DNA from: Copromyces sp. CBS 386.78 | Lineage: Eukaryota > Ascomycota > Sordariomycetes > Sordariales > Sordariaceae | DNA: 64,000 bases | Reading direction: 5' to 3' | Assembly (NCBI GenBank): GCA_030685235.1 | Contig: MU839101.1 | Coordinates: 248,001 to 312,000 of the forward strand | In this document: positions 50,510-60,303 of the stretch, piece after piece | Position numbering within the stretch: the first letter of the stretch is position 1 | Layout: each line of letters begins with the position of its first letter | Made by a program: the position numbers and the translations under genes | The notes under the pieces: generated by a model | The model's database searches: none | The model's input: the letters and a program-made list of their open reading frames with translations, nothing else | Told to the model about the DNA's origin: nothing

Positions 50510-52498
50510 GAGTGAGCAGCCGATGTTGACGTGTGTGAGTTAGGGTTAGGGTTGTAGGTGCTTTTACCTAAGAACAAGCGGGCGTATCCGGCGTATCCAC
50601 CGCTCAGGCCTTGGCGGGCTGGAGCTGAACTTCCGTTTGTTTCACCATGGTAACTTCCTGTTTCGCTGTTTCTAGTTTTCGCTCCCATGTCTCCTTCCAT
50701 CTCTTCCTTCTGCCTTCTTTTTCGTCCATATTCTTAGCTGCGCCCCCCTTCTTCCTTCCCCTCCATGAATTCGGTCACGAGGTCAAAAATTACTCTTGCA
50801 TCTAGAACTTCTGCTTTGGCCAACTTCCCCTGGCAATGGAACCTCGTCTTCAACGGCTTCGATTCAGTTGCCACTTCGATCATGCCTTTCCACTGCTGCC
50901 TTGATTCCGGCCGAAGTCGACTCGCGCTTTGGCGTGAACATGGGAGCTATCATTCATGCCACGAGCTCGCCACGAGGTTTGCGTGCCTTGGTGCCTGTCT
51001 GATCTTTTGCGATTAGGTCAGCTTCAACGATCTTCCCCAGACAACTCGAGCTGCCGTCTGTCAAACTCGTCATATCTGACATCGAGACCCGCAATACCAA
51101 CCATATTAGCATCATAGCTGGGCTTGCCCGACTCGCCGACTGGCACGGCGCACAAAGCCCCCAAAAGTCGTCGTCGACAATGTCCGTGCAACTGCAGATG
51201 GGATGGTCTCCCCCGCTTTTCCCATCTCCCATCTCTGCTCTTCCCGTCCCGTCTTTCCATTCGGAATGCGGTGAAGCTGCGAGCTTGGAGGTGTGTTGTA
51301 AGCTGATTGACGACTGGCAACCTTCAAACTGTGCCGATGTGCTCCCGGACCTGGTGGCAATGCACAAAGTTGTGCGGGGTCGGGATGGAGGACTCGTTCA
51401 TCTGCGAGGCCGTCAAAGGTCCGGCCTGCTAATGGGGGTCTCAACACCATCTTGGGTATTGTGTCTTCCACAGATGCTCTCCAGCTCTGTCAACAGACAT
51501 CCTTCATTTAGCCAACCCAACTGTCATTGGCTGGACGACAGGGGCCTTCGGTCGAGAGAGATATCGCCGTCATAGTGAGGCCGAATATGGTCAAGCATAC
51601 ATGCGAACGGTGTCCACCCCCCTGCCAGTGCCACGGTGACGGATGGTTACCCCGTGCTCTTTTGGTGAGAATACCCCCTGGAAATATTTGCATGCCATCC
51701 GGAGCGGAGAGGGTTCAAAAAGGTACGAACGTACTAGAGACGGACAGGGCTAGAGGCCAATGGCGAACTCGTGGAAGGGGTCCAAGCGGTTTCAATCTGT
51801 CATCCCCCATTCTTTTGTTTCTTCTCCTCTGTCGGAATAGCCTCCTGCTTGTTGCTCCTTCCAGCCCTTCTACCCCGGCCTTGCCTGCATACTCTGTTGC
51901 ACTCCTACTCACTACCGCAGCATCGCGTATCCACCTGCATGCTTCACCTGGGCTGAGACTGGGCGACGGGACTCTCGGTCTCATACCTTGAGGGCCCGAG
52001 CCTGGGCTCGCTTCTTCGTATTGCACGCCTCGGCAACATTGGACCTTTTTACTTGAGTGCTGGTGTAAGTATACTACCATCTACGTGGATGATGGATTTG
52101 CTCCATGCTTCAGGTTCGGGGACTTGTAGCTTGGGATGGGACGAGGCACCCTACCCTACATTCCTGTGGGTATTCATGATGAAGAAATCTAAAGCATCTT
52201 TCAGTCTTGAAGGTTGCTGCTCTATGTATGATATAGTCCCCTCTCCTAGTCGATATACCTACAAGGGGCCCCGTACTAGTCCCTTCAACCCTGTCTGGTA
52301 ACCAACCACGGTCTCGACTTAGGATAAGGTCTGTCCTAATTCCAGTCTACGTGCATGGCTTATATACCTTCACATATCCCTAGCCCGTCATCACTTTGAA
52401 GACCTTGTTCCTTTTTTGGCCTCTTCCGGCTTCCATACCTCTGGTCTCGCGAGCTTGGTAATCTATCTCTAACACGGCTCGACCGACCCATTGGACTC
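50510..52498. other. Promoter/5' leader region of the Uds1-domain gene
   Basis: 2.0 kb with several short overlapping frames on both strands (e.g. 51367-50954 -, 51527-51991 +) and no domain recognised. CT-rich stretches near 51190-51260 and 51810-51900 fit a long fungal 5' leader. Confidence 0.45.
50540..50553 (+). repeat. Short TTAGGG tract (interstitial telomere-like)
   Basis: TTAGGGTTAGGGTT, 2.3 units of the fungal telomere repeat, 35 bases from the retrotransposon end. It may be chance, a telobox-type promoter motif for the gene to the right, or a healed break. Confidence 0.6.
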
Positions 52499-54949
52499 AT
52501 GGCTCATATTGTTAGTTGTATGCTGGACTCCGACTCCGAGGACTTTAGCCTTTGCCTCAACAATTACATAGCAAAGGAAGTCACTCCACAATCATCCAAT
52601 GAATCGGTACGTCACTCGGGGCCCCAACCCCCTAGCAAAAAGCCGGTTAATGCTTACACATTTTATGCAAATTGCAGCTAGGTCGAGCTTCGCCGTATGG
52701 AGAGAAACCGTTCACTTGGAGAATGTACCATCCAGAAAAGAGATATCAACACCACAAGGACACACAGTCGCTAGTTTCAGAGGAGTCGGTCGACCCGGAG
52801 CAATACTCTATTCTGAGTATGGGACTAAGCAACGAGGCCGGTGGAAAGTCGAATGCTGGATCTGGTTCGAGGATACAAGTAAAGGAACAGAACCTTACTC
52901 GCAGGAGGAAAGTGAGCGTGCCTGAACTTGGCCCAATGACGACCGTTCAAGAGGCCCCCATGGATTCCCGTATGTCTACCCCAGATGAAGTTTGTCCCAT
53001 TCATACTGACAAGAGGCTCTAGCCACCATTCCCGGCCGTCCGGCGCTCCATGAACGTTCTATTAGTGCCCCAGGCCTTCCATCAAGGCCTAATCAGTGTA
53101 AGGGAGCACTCAAGGATCGAGTGCCTGCTGAGCGAGCGCAGCCTGATCCCGGCCGCCAATGCAATAATCGAAGCCAGCAAGCTCGGAACGAGGCTCGACA
53201 GCCTTTGTCGCCCAGGAACCTCACTCCTCTGGTGATTCCGACGCTCAGCTCTGCCACTCATAGACTCCATCAGAAGACATCATGCAGTCGTCTCCGAGCA
53301 GGTACCACGCCTGTAGAATCTACACTCCGATCGGCAAGATTCGAAGATTCTCCTAAAGCGCGGACGCCGTTTACACCCCTTTCAGCTACTTCAAGCGCCC
53401 CGAGATCTGCAGCAACGAGTGCCGGGACTGCTTCCACATTGCCAACGCCTATATCAGCATCCACCGACGTCAGATTTTTGCCGATGCCATGGGATACGGT
53501 GGATAACCATCTGCTCAAAACCTCCCTCGAATCCACACCTGAGTTCGCGTCAGCACTCGGGACAGGCATCGCCGATAGCCCTCAGAATATCTCGAACGCC
53601 GGGCACAAGAGGAGTCAGTCGGAAACGGGAAGCATCATGGAACGGGGCCGGCCACGAAAAAGGAGTGAGACATGCGGGAGTACCATCTTGAAAAGGTCAT
53701 GTTCCAAAAGAAGTAAGAGCGCGGAACGGCGTGCATTTGAACAATTACCCAAGGGGTGGAAGGCCAGCGATGCGGTCAAAATGCTCAGGCCTAGCGAGAC
53801 TGCTGCTCTACAGAAGCAGGCCCTTCAACAAGCGGCTAGATTTGAGGTACTGCGCAAGGAGGACGTTGATAATCTCTCTAAGGTTAGCTCACCCCCTATC
53901 CATACTCTGGTTCATGACTAACAATGCAATAGGAACTACGGCAGCTAGATGAGCGGACTGATTACCTTAGACGCACCTACACATCCCTCCGCGCTGGTAG
54001 GCGTAACCTACATGCTCGGATATGCCAATATCTTCGATCTCCTCGCACAGCCAAGTTCAGCCACGAGTCCATGTTGAAGCAAGAAGAGGCTCTTGCAGAG
54101 CTAGACGCTTCAATAGACGACTGGATAACCAAGCTCGACCAAGCCGAGAATCGCCGGACTAGAGTTCGGCAAAAGCTTCTTGAGCACGTCGCTGCTGCCA
54201 CCACACTCTCCACGTCCACCGGATCTGTAGCTGGCGTCAGCGAGAGTCTGCTGTGCGCCATCGGAGTCCGCTCTTTGGGCTCTTCTACGAATGGCGCCGG
54301 TAACATCTCCACGCCACCTCGCAGCCCAGCCAAGATGTCCTTTTCCCCTCACATCATTTCCGCGTCCACAATATCTTCGCCGCCGAGAGTGGCTGCTCAT
54401 GTCCCTTCCACCATAATGGAACATCCATTCTATGAAGAGGAAGAAGCCGCAAATGAAGAGCAAGGTGGCAGTTCTCGGCGTGCTGAAACCATCATGGTCT
54501 TTGCAGGCAGCGATGTCTCTGCCCTCTTGGCTGATGTGGAAAATGCGCTCACCCAGATGGGTGGCGATGGTGTCTCGGCTGATAGGGAAAAGCGGCATAC
54601 AGTCAAGCTTGAGATATATTCTCCGGTGAAAAGGGAACATCCAGTAATCAAGGAAGAGCCGGCAGTCAAGAAAGAGGCGCCTCCCCCCGCTCCGCCCCCG
54701 TCAGACAGCCGGAGGAAACACATACACCGCACCATGAGCATCGATATGCTCAACGGGCTTCGTGCTAAGCCTTCCATCGCCATCAACACCGCTGATAAGG
54801 GTCCCATTCAATCCTGCAAGGGCGGCACCAACAACAGCAACAATAACAACAGTAACAACTTAACATGTCAGTCGGCTACTACGGCGCGCGTCGTTAATAG
54901 CGAGGAAATATTCCTCACTAGTGCTGTCTTCCGGCCGACGCAGAAGTAG
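52499..54949 (+). CDS. Uds1-domain protein (up-regulated during septation family), coiled-coil
   Basis: Exons 52499-52606, 52678-52969, 53023-53882 and 53933-54949. Introns are 52607-52677, 52970-53022 and 53883-53932 (GTACGT, GTATGT and GTTAGC donors). Total is 758 residues. The conserved core spans about residues 395-500. It starts KQALQQAARFEVLRKEDVD, is split by intron 3 between DNLSK and ELRQLDERTDYLRRTYTSL, and continues RNLHARICQYLRSPR and ASIDDWITKLDQAENRRTRV. This is the fungal Uds1 helical/coiled-coil domain, first named for a fission-yeast gene induced at septation. Flanks are disordered: a Ser/Thr/Pro-rich N half with basic patches (GRPRKRSE, KRSCSKRSKSAERR) and a C half with an acidic stretch, EPAVKKE, poly-Pro, and an Asn/Ser run (54830-54860). 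Molecular role is unknown; a place in septation or cell polarity is inference from the family name. Confidence 0.85.
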
Positions 54950-55420
54950 AATTGTGGCTTTTCTCGTTGATCAACATGTATCTCCTCATCCTGTCATGAT
55001 GCACTTCTCAATTTTTACTGTGATGTCTAGCGCTTCATCTTTTCGTCAATTTTCCTTTTTTTCTTCGGATTTGTTTCATACCCAAACACTGGAGTTGGTG
55101 GCTACTCATAGGAAGTTTATTTGAATCGTGGAGGATAGGGGTGCGCAATGGGAAAACCGCGGAGTGTTTGCTTGATCAACGTCGAGTTCGACCTGACCAC
55201 AGTATCCAGTGCGCCTGGCCAGGAATAACATACCCAAATGATACATACACATTAATGGCCGAATAATGACAAGAAGATACCCCTGAGTTTTGGTCATTTG
55301 AGCGATTGGATTCACGTTTTACTTTGTATTTTGTGGGTTTGCTCACTTAGAGGTATGTGTACCTGATGGGCATACAAACAGCCAAGTCATTCGAGAAATG
55401 GGGTCGGGTTTTGACGTCTA
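54950..55420. other. Intergenic region upstream of the chitinase-like fragment
   Basis: 471 bases containing the Uds1-gene 3' region. No GH18 catalytic or LysM coding sequence, which would normally precede the fragment to the right, is visible here. Confidence 0.6.
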
Positions 55421-56920
55421 ATGCCCACGGGCAACGTCAACAGGCAGTGGAAAAAGGAAGGATCCAACATGATGGTTTACAACAACACCGAGTGGGTTGC
55501 ATGGATGGACGATGACACAAAGGCGGCTCGGGCCGCGTTTTACGACTCATACAACTTTGCCGGCACCACCGACTGGGCCGTAGACCTGCAAGAATTTGTC
55601 GAGTAAGTCTCTTCCCTCTACTCTCTGTCTCCTCGGCTTTGCCTCGTCATCTTCCTTTATTCCCAAGCACCTCTGTTGACAACTTGCAGTGATAGCAGCA
55701 TCGTGGATGACGTTCAGGAGGGGTACACTGACCCGAATTACTGGTCTCCCTGCACCGGCACATACACCACCATAGACCAACTCGAAAGCCACAAGGGCTC
55801 AATCCCTCGGCACTGCATGGACAAATATATCGTTGATGTCCAGATTGCGGTCATGGAGGGAGCGCTGAACAAGTACAAGAATTTAATCGACAACGGCTAC
55901 GATAAGAAGTTTTCCATCTATGAGAAATACGTCAAGGCTCAGATCCCGGACCAGATTAACAACTTTATGGCCAGCGAAAAGGTGGACAAGTACTTCAAGT
56001 GTAAGGAGTACAAGTACGTGACATGCTGCAGCTCATGTACATACGCCTGCGTTTGCGAACGTGGCTGTACAAAGAGCGGTTATCAACTCCGTGATATGGA
56101 CCAGTGTCCCAAGTTCGAGTTTACTGTCGTTGGTTTTGGAAACACTGACATCCCCAACGCCACCTTCACTCTCACTGACCCCAAGGGCTTCTACGAAGAC
56201 ATAAGCAAAACGTGGGGCATTGAACAGTCGTGGATTACCTACGACAGGCGCCACATGCGGACTAACAATGGGTGCCAGTACGCGGGGGAGAATGTGCTTG
56301 ATTGCATCGACAAGAATGATGATTGGTAGTACAATTACCTTAAACCCTCGAACAAAGTCAAGATCTACAACCCCAAGAAGGCGGTTGGCGACTCGTACCC
56401 CAAAGCCAAGGACATGCTGGACCGGTTCAAGATCGTGCAAAAGTTTAGCTACTACGACGAGCTATTCCAGGTCGCGGACGTGGTCGACGCCACCTCGCTG
56501 CCTGCCTTCACGACCGCCGAGGCCGTGGAGAGCATGGGCAAGATTGTCGAAAAGGCGGACGAGATCAAGAAAAAGGAGCGCGAGTCCTTCATCCTCAATT
56601 TCATCACGGGTCTGCTCTTCTGGATCCCGATGGTGGGCGAATTCGTCGGTCCCGAGCTGGCGACCCTCGGAAGGATACTTCGCTTAATCGGCGAGGTGGG
56701 AGACGCGGCCATGACTATTTATAATGTTGTTCAGAATCCGCAGAATGTCTTGGGGGCTATCTTCGGTTTCCTGGGGGCCGCCGGGGTCGGGAGTAAGGGT
56801 TTCAAGGACGCGGCCGGAAAGAGACGTCAACTGACGGGCACCAAGGAATACGACGCGCTGGGAGATGTAAAGACGCAGCTGGATGGGATTGAGGCCATTC
56901 GAGGTGTGTGCCGGCGTTAA
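55421..56920 (+). pseudogene. Orphan C-terminal region of a GH18 (subgroup C, LysM/killer-toxin-like) chitinase-type gene
   Basis: Coding sequence starts abruptly at NMMVYNNTEWVAWMDDD and TTDWAVDLQEF, a segment that in full-length fungal genes directly follows the GH18 barrel. Intron 55603-55689 (GTAAGT...TTGCAG) joins it in frame to a Cys-rich domain (CKEYKYVTCCSSCTYACVC) and RRHMRTNNGCQYAGENV. A TAG at 56326-56328 interrupts the frame right after DKNDDW. Beyond it the same frame resumes for about 197 codons (VKIYNPKK, FILNFITGLLFWIPMVGE, DVKTQLDGIEAIRG) to TAA at 56918. The signal peptide, LysM, CBM18 and GH18 parts are missing. The stop could come from one C-to-T or G-to-A change. Apart from that the region is well preserved, so loss is recent or the piece is still transcribed in part. 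Chitin binding or cleavage is not expected from it. Confidence 0.8.
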
Positions 56921-57440
56921 AAGTGGTCTGGGTATGTATGTATGTATGTACGATTTTATCAGCCGAGGATACCTTCACATTTTTGGTTAGGTAACTATAG
57001 ATATATCTTCATGGGTGTTTAAAGCTTGATACGCCCAAAATATTATGTCCTTTTCGTTGGACGGCACGCAGCGTATGAAAAGAACGCCCCTCCCCCCCCC
57101 TTCTCCTCTTTTTTTTTTTCCCCCTTGTTTTATCTTTTCCTTTTGCATCGTCCCTCCCTTACACTTGGTGTGCCTTTTGTACTATGCCCCCCACCAATGT
57201 GGCTTGAGGGACAGGAATAGGGGGATAATTACTTAAAGAGCAATGCGAACGAGGTTTCACATTCCAAAATTGCAAAGGCCTTTGTCGTCACTTCTATTAT
57301 ATCATTCCTAGGTACCTCTACCAACCCATCGTCCTTGTTTGTATTATTTATTCTATTATGATATTTATTAACTTCCTCCGTACATCCAGGTCGACAAGCG
57401 CCCTAAAGTCCACAACCCTCACCAATCAACTTACTTTCCG

Positions 57441-57486
<46 letters not shown>

Positions 57487-57750
57487 ACACTATTTGGGCC
57501 GAAACAAACATGGACATTACATTACATTGTTCGCGATAGGTATGCGACTCCTTCCAGGGGTAGTTTCCACTTACAATAGCAGCAGCGGCAGCAGTTATAT
57601 ACGTGTGGTCCTTCCTATCATCATCGTCGTGTATCCCACTTTATGATCCGTAGGTAGAGGTAGGTCGGAGTCAGGTCATGTGCAGGTATACGTTATTCCC
57701 CCCGCCGGTCGGGTCCGGTCTAGTTTGGTTTGGTCTAGGGAATACCTTAA
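56921..57750. repeat. Low-complexity intergenic stretch with A42 homopolymer
   Basis: 830 bases including TATG repeats (56933-56949), C/T homopolymers (57090-57130) and a 42-base A run (57443-57484). No gene and no clear target duplication flanks the A run, so a LINE tail is not supported. Confidence 0.7.
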
Positions 57751-57944
57751 GACGTGTTCGGGTCCGCGTTAGGGATTTTAGGAAATAAACGTATTAACGT
57801 GCAGAGTCCGCAGCTGCAATCCTGCAACATTAAGGCAGCGTTAAGGTAGGCCAAGACTTTGGCTGCAAGATGGAAAGAGGTGCTTAACATCCCCTTTCTA
57901 CCTTTCTTCTTTCTTCCTCTTTCTTCCTCCTTCACTATCCTTTT

Positions 57945-58070
57945 CATCATCACCACCATCTTTTTCATCAATACCACTATCTTTTTCATCAACACCACCA
58001 CTCTTCTTATCATCGCCATCCTTTTCATCATCACCACCACTCTTTTTATTATCGCCATCCTTCTATCGTT
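57945..58070 (+). repeat. Imperfect ~24-bp minisatellite (CTTTTTCATCA-TCACCACCAT type)
   Basis: Five or so diverged units of a TTTTTCATCA(A/T)CACCAC block. They give an open frame (57859-58080) of Ile/Phe/Thr repeats that looks like an artefact of the repeat, not a gene. Confidence 0.7.
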
Positions 58071-58164
58071 ACTTCAATAATAGAAGTAGATTTCAATTAG
58101 GAATAGCCTTATTAATTCAGGTTGTCTTTGCAACGGCCATCACTTATATTTATAGGGGGTTAAA

Positions 58165-58234
58165 CTTTAACCGCAGTCCTTAACGCACTACGTCTCGATT
58201 TTGAGACGTAGTACGTTAAGAACTACAGTTAAGG
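58165..58234 (-). repeat. 32-bp inverted repeat (hairpin), possible small-RNA precursor on the minus strand
   Basis: Arms 58165-58196 and 58203-58234 with a 6-base loop. Five arm differences, all C/T. In a minus-strand RNA four of them become G-U wobbles, leaving only one A-C mismatch near the base. Confidence 0.75.
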
Positions 58235-58427
58235 ATTTCGAAGATTCTGGCCTTCTAATTGGTCAGATCGAGGATTTGAGGTAAGTGCAGGTGGTTGCAG
58301 GTGGTTGCAGGGTGTGCATGAAAAATAAGGTTTTTGAACCGAACACGAAAAATCGCAGTAGTACGTTAGTACGTCGTACATACAAAATCTTAACTTAGGG
58401 ACATACTAACGTATACCCGAACACGCC

Positions 58428-58733
58428 TTTAGTGACGGGAGGTAAAGAATGAAGAATGGCAGCTAGTGGGCAATAGGTGTTGCTAAGGCTTTTTTGGGAT
58501 AGTAGGTAGGTAGGCAGGTAGGTACGGTAGGTAGTAAGCGGTGTGCGTCTCTCTTGTCCTCCCGAACGTCCCTTCGGTCCCGGCCCCGGGCCTCTCCCTC
58601 CTGATAAGCTTGTAGTGAAGGGGCGGGGGCAGGTACGGAGGTCGGGGATGGAGTGAATAATGCACTCAATTTGCACGAGGATGACCACCAGACCCCGATG
58701 AGGATATAGGTACAAGGAGAGGCACGAACCAAC
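58428..58733. other. Spacer upstream of the 5S rRNA gene
   Basis: 306 bases with a TAGG/GTAGG-rich patch (58500-58535). No gene is recognised. Confidence 0.5.
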
Positions 58734-58854
58734 ACATACGACTATAGATGGTAGAAAACTCGGATCCTGTCCGCTCCCCCATACAAGTAGATAAGCTACT
58801 AATCGCCCAACTAGTAGTTGGATCGGTGACGACCGGCGAATCCCATGTGTTGTA
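58734..58854 (+). rRNA. 5S ribosomal RNA gene, dispersed single copy, divergent type
   Basis: Starts ACATACGAC and ends GTTGTAT, which pair as helix I (one G-U). Conserved blocks include GAAAACTCGGATCCTGTCCGCTC (first part GAAAACTCGG), CCCATACAAG and TAGTAGTTGGATCGGTGACG then ACCGGCGAATCCC, which is the internal RNA polymerase III control region of fungal 5S genes. A T8-T9 run at 58855-58863 is a proper Pol III terminator. TGGTAG (58749-58754) can pair with CTACTA (58796-58801) as helix II. Some bases in the helix IV/V region do not pair as expected, so a pseudogene cannot be excluded. Single 5S genes scattered outside the rDNA are known from Neurospora. The 3' limit is accurate to a few bases. 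Confidence 0.85.
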
Positions 58855-58863
58855 TTTTTTTTT
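58855..58863 (+). terminator. Pol III T-run terminator of the 5S gene
   Basis: A run of T immediately after the 5S 3' end (TATTTTTTTTTCC), the standard RNA polymerase III stop. Confidence 0.8.
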
Positions 58864-58949
58864 CCTTAAACATTTCTTCCCATGGTCGTCATGTTCATAT
58901 GTCTTTTTATCTTTCTTGTCATGTGCTGTGATTTGTGGCGTATATATTA

Positions 58950-59455
58950 CAGTGGGTGCCGGAAAAAACGCTCAACGGGTCATTTTACCGCAAAACTCGT
59001 AAAGTTCACGTCCTAATTAGACTTGCTCTACGAAAGTACAGTAATCCACGAATTATAGTATACAGAGTATTTTATGTACTCTTTCTTTCATACCTACCTC
59101 ATTTTTCTGTTTTTCTTTCAGTACACTAGGACATTAGAAAGAAGTTGTCAAACTTAGAGAAGAAAAAGAACATCGAGTTTTATCCACTATGATCCCCTGT
59201 AAGCCCGCTATAACCAATCTGTCCAATGCACATTTCTCTTTACATTTATCCTTCACCACCACCTACGATCGAAAAGGGCCAACTTTCTCATTTTCTGAGA
59301 AAGAAGGCAAATCGGAGTATTGAGGAAATTTGCATTGGTATTTGAAGTGTCATAAGGGGGTGAAGTCGAGGAGTGACGACGGTAACTTTTGTCCTTTTTT
59401 TGCGGGGAAATTTCGATTTTTTTCAAGTTGGGCGTTTTTTTTCCGGCACCCACTG
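58950..59455. mobile_element. Tc1/mariner-type MITE (mimp/pogo-like) with TA target duplication
   Basis: Left end CAGTGGGTGCCGGAAAAAAC and right end, reverse-complemented, CAGTGGGTGCCGGAAAAAAA. The terminal repeats match for about 20 bp, then an AA length difference, then CGCYCAAC. A TA dinucleotide flanks both sides (58948-58949 and 59456-59457). The element is 506 bp and has no transposase frame. CAGTGGG ends and TA duplication are typical of Tc1/mariner elements; Fusarium mimp MITEs start the same way. Confidence 0.85.
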
Positions 59456-59457
59456 TA

Positions 59458-60303
59458 GGTCTTTCCTGTTTCCTCTGCTTCCCAGGAAAACCAACCCCTT
59501 TCGAGCTGAAGCTCGACAATTAATTCTGTGCACGGTGCAGGCTGGAGTAACCTGCGCGGACTATTAGAAAGGTGAGATGCTTCTATCGATCAATGGGAAA
59601 ACGAGTTCAGGGGGTAATTGTTTTCAAGCTCACAAAAACTTGCCACGAGAGCCCGCGACGCTTGTGCTGTCCTGCTATCCTCTACGAGTTACCCAGCACG
59701 ACCCGCCAGTAGTTCTAAATGCTCATTCGTGAGCAGTTGTTTACGTTGTCTTGTGATAGTCGAGATTATATTCGAGGAATTCGTACAAGTCGACCAGTTC
59801 ACGCTCTTTGGAGGAAATTTTGATGTGAACGAGTGAGAAGAGATATGTCTCTGTTAAGAGCCGTTGTCTCTATGTAGAACACTAGCTACCTATTGCCATT
59901 CAGCTGAGAGTTAGAGGTTCAGACGGAGTTTTCTGCAACATATACCTGATAACTTCCGGTGAGCACGATACGCAACTGAAATCACCATGTCCCCAGAGCT
60001 TTGCCTGATTTTCTCGCGGTGGTCGAAACCAGTTTCCATGATTTGTCTGCAGATTGTTTCTACAAGCTTAAACACCATATTTCCGCGCCTCCAGTAAATG
60101 ATCCATCTTTGCCGTACCTTTTGTGTCCACGATCCTTAGTTAGAGATAACTCCACGCAACAATCTACAACACCTCAAGCACTATGAAGGCACAAGTCACG
60201 GAGTCTACTCGCGCGAAGTACCGTTCGCATCCCATCTCAAAGGTGCATAGGCAAAGCGAGCAAACTACATCAGCTATTCATTGATCTAGTCATGACTACG
60301 ACA
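59458..60303. other. Intergenic region downstream of the beta-glucosidase gene
   Basis: 846 bases with only short frames and no recognisable gene or RNA. It includes the 3' region of the minus-strand GH3 gene. Confidence 0.5.

Larger units (their letters stand above)
57751..58427. mobile_element. MITE-like element with ~22-bp imperfect terminal inverted repeats
   Basis: The left end GACGTGTTCGGGTCCGCGTT and the reverse complement of the right end (58427 leftward) GGCGTGTTCGGGTATACGTT match at 16 of 20 positions, three of the four differences being transitions. Length is 677 bp and no transposase frame is present. The inside holds a pyrimidine-rich minisatellite, a strong hairpin and (GTGGTTGCAG) tandem units. 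Flanks are TTAA on the left and TTTA on the right, so the target duplication is uncertain. Confidence 0.55.

Noticed and set aside
52060..52095. A frame reading TIYVDDGF, like a copia/gypsy RT catalytic motif
   Set aside because: Stops occur close on both sides and no other RT motif is nearby; judged chance.
57859..58080. 73-codon Ile/Phe/Thr repeat frame
   Set aside because: Generated by the pyrimidine-rich minisatellite; not a credible protein.
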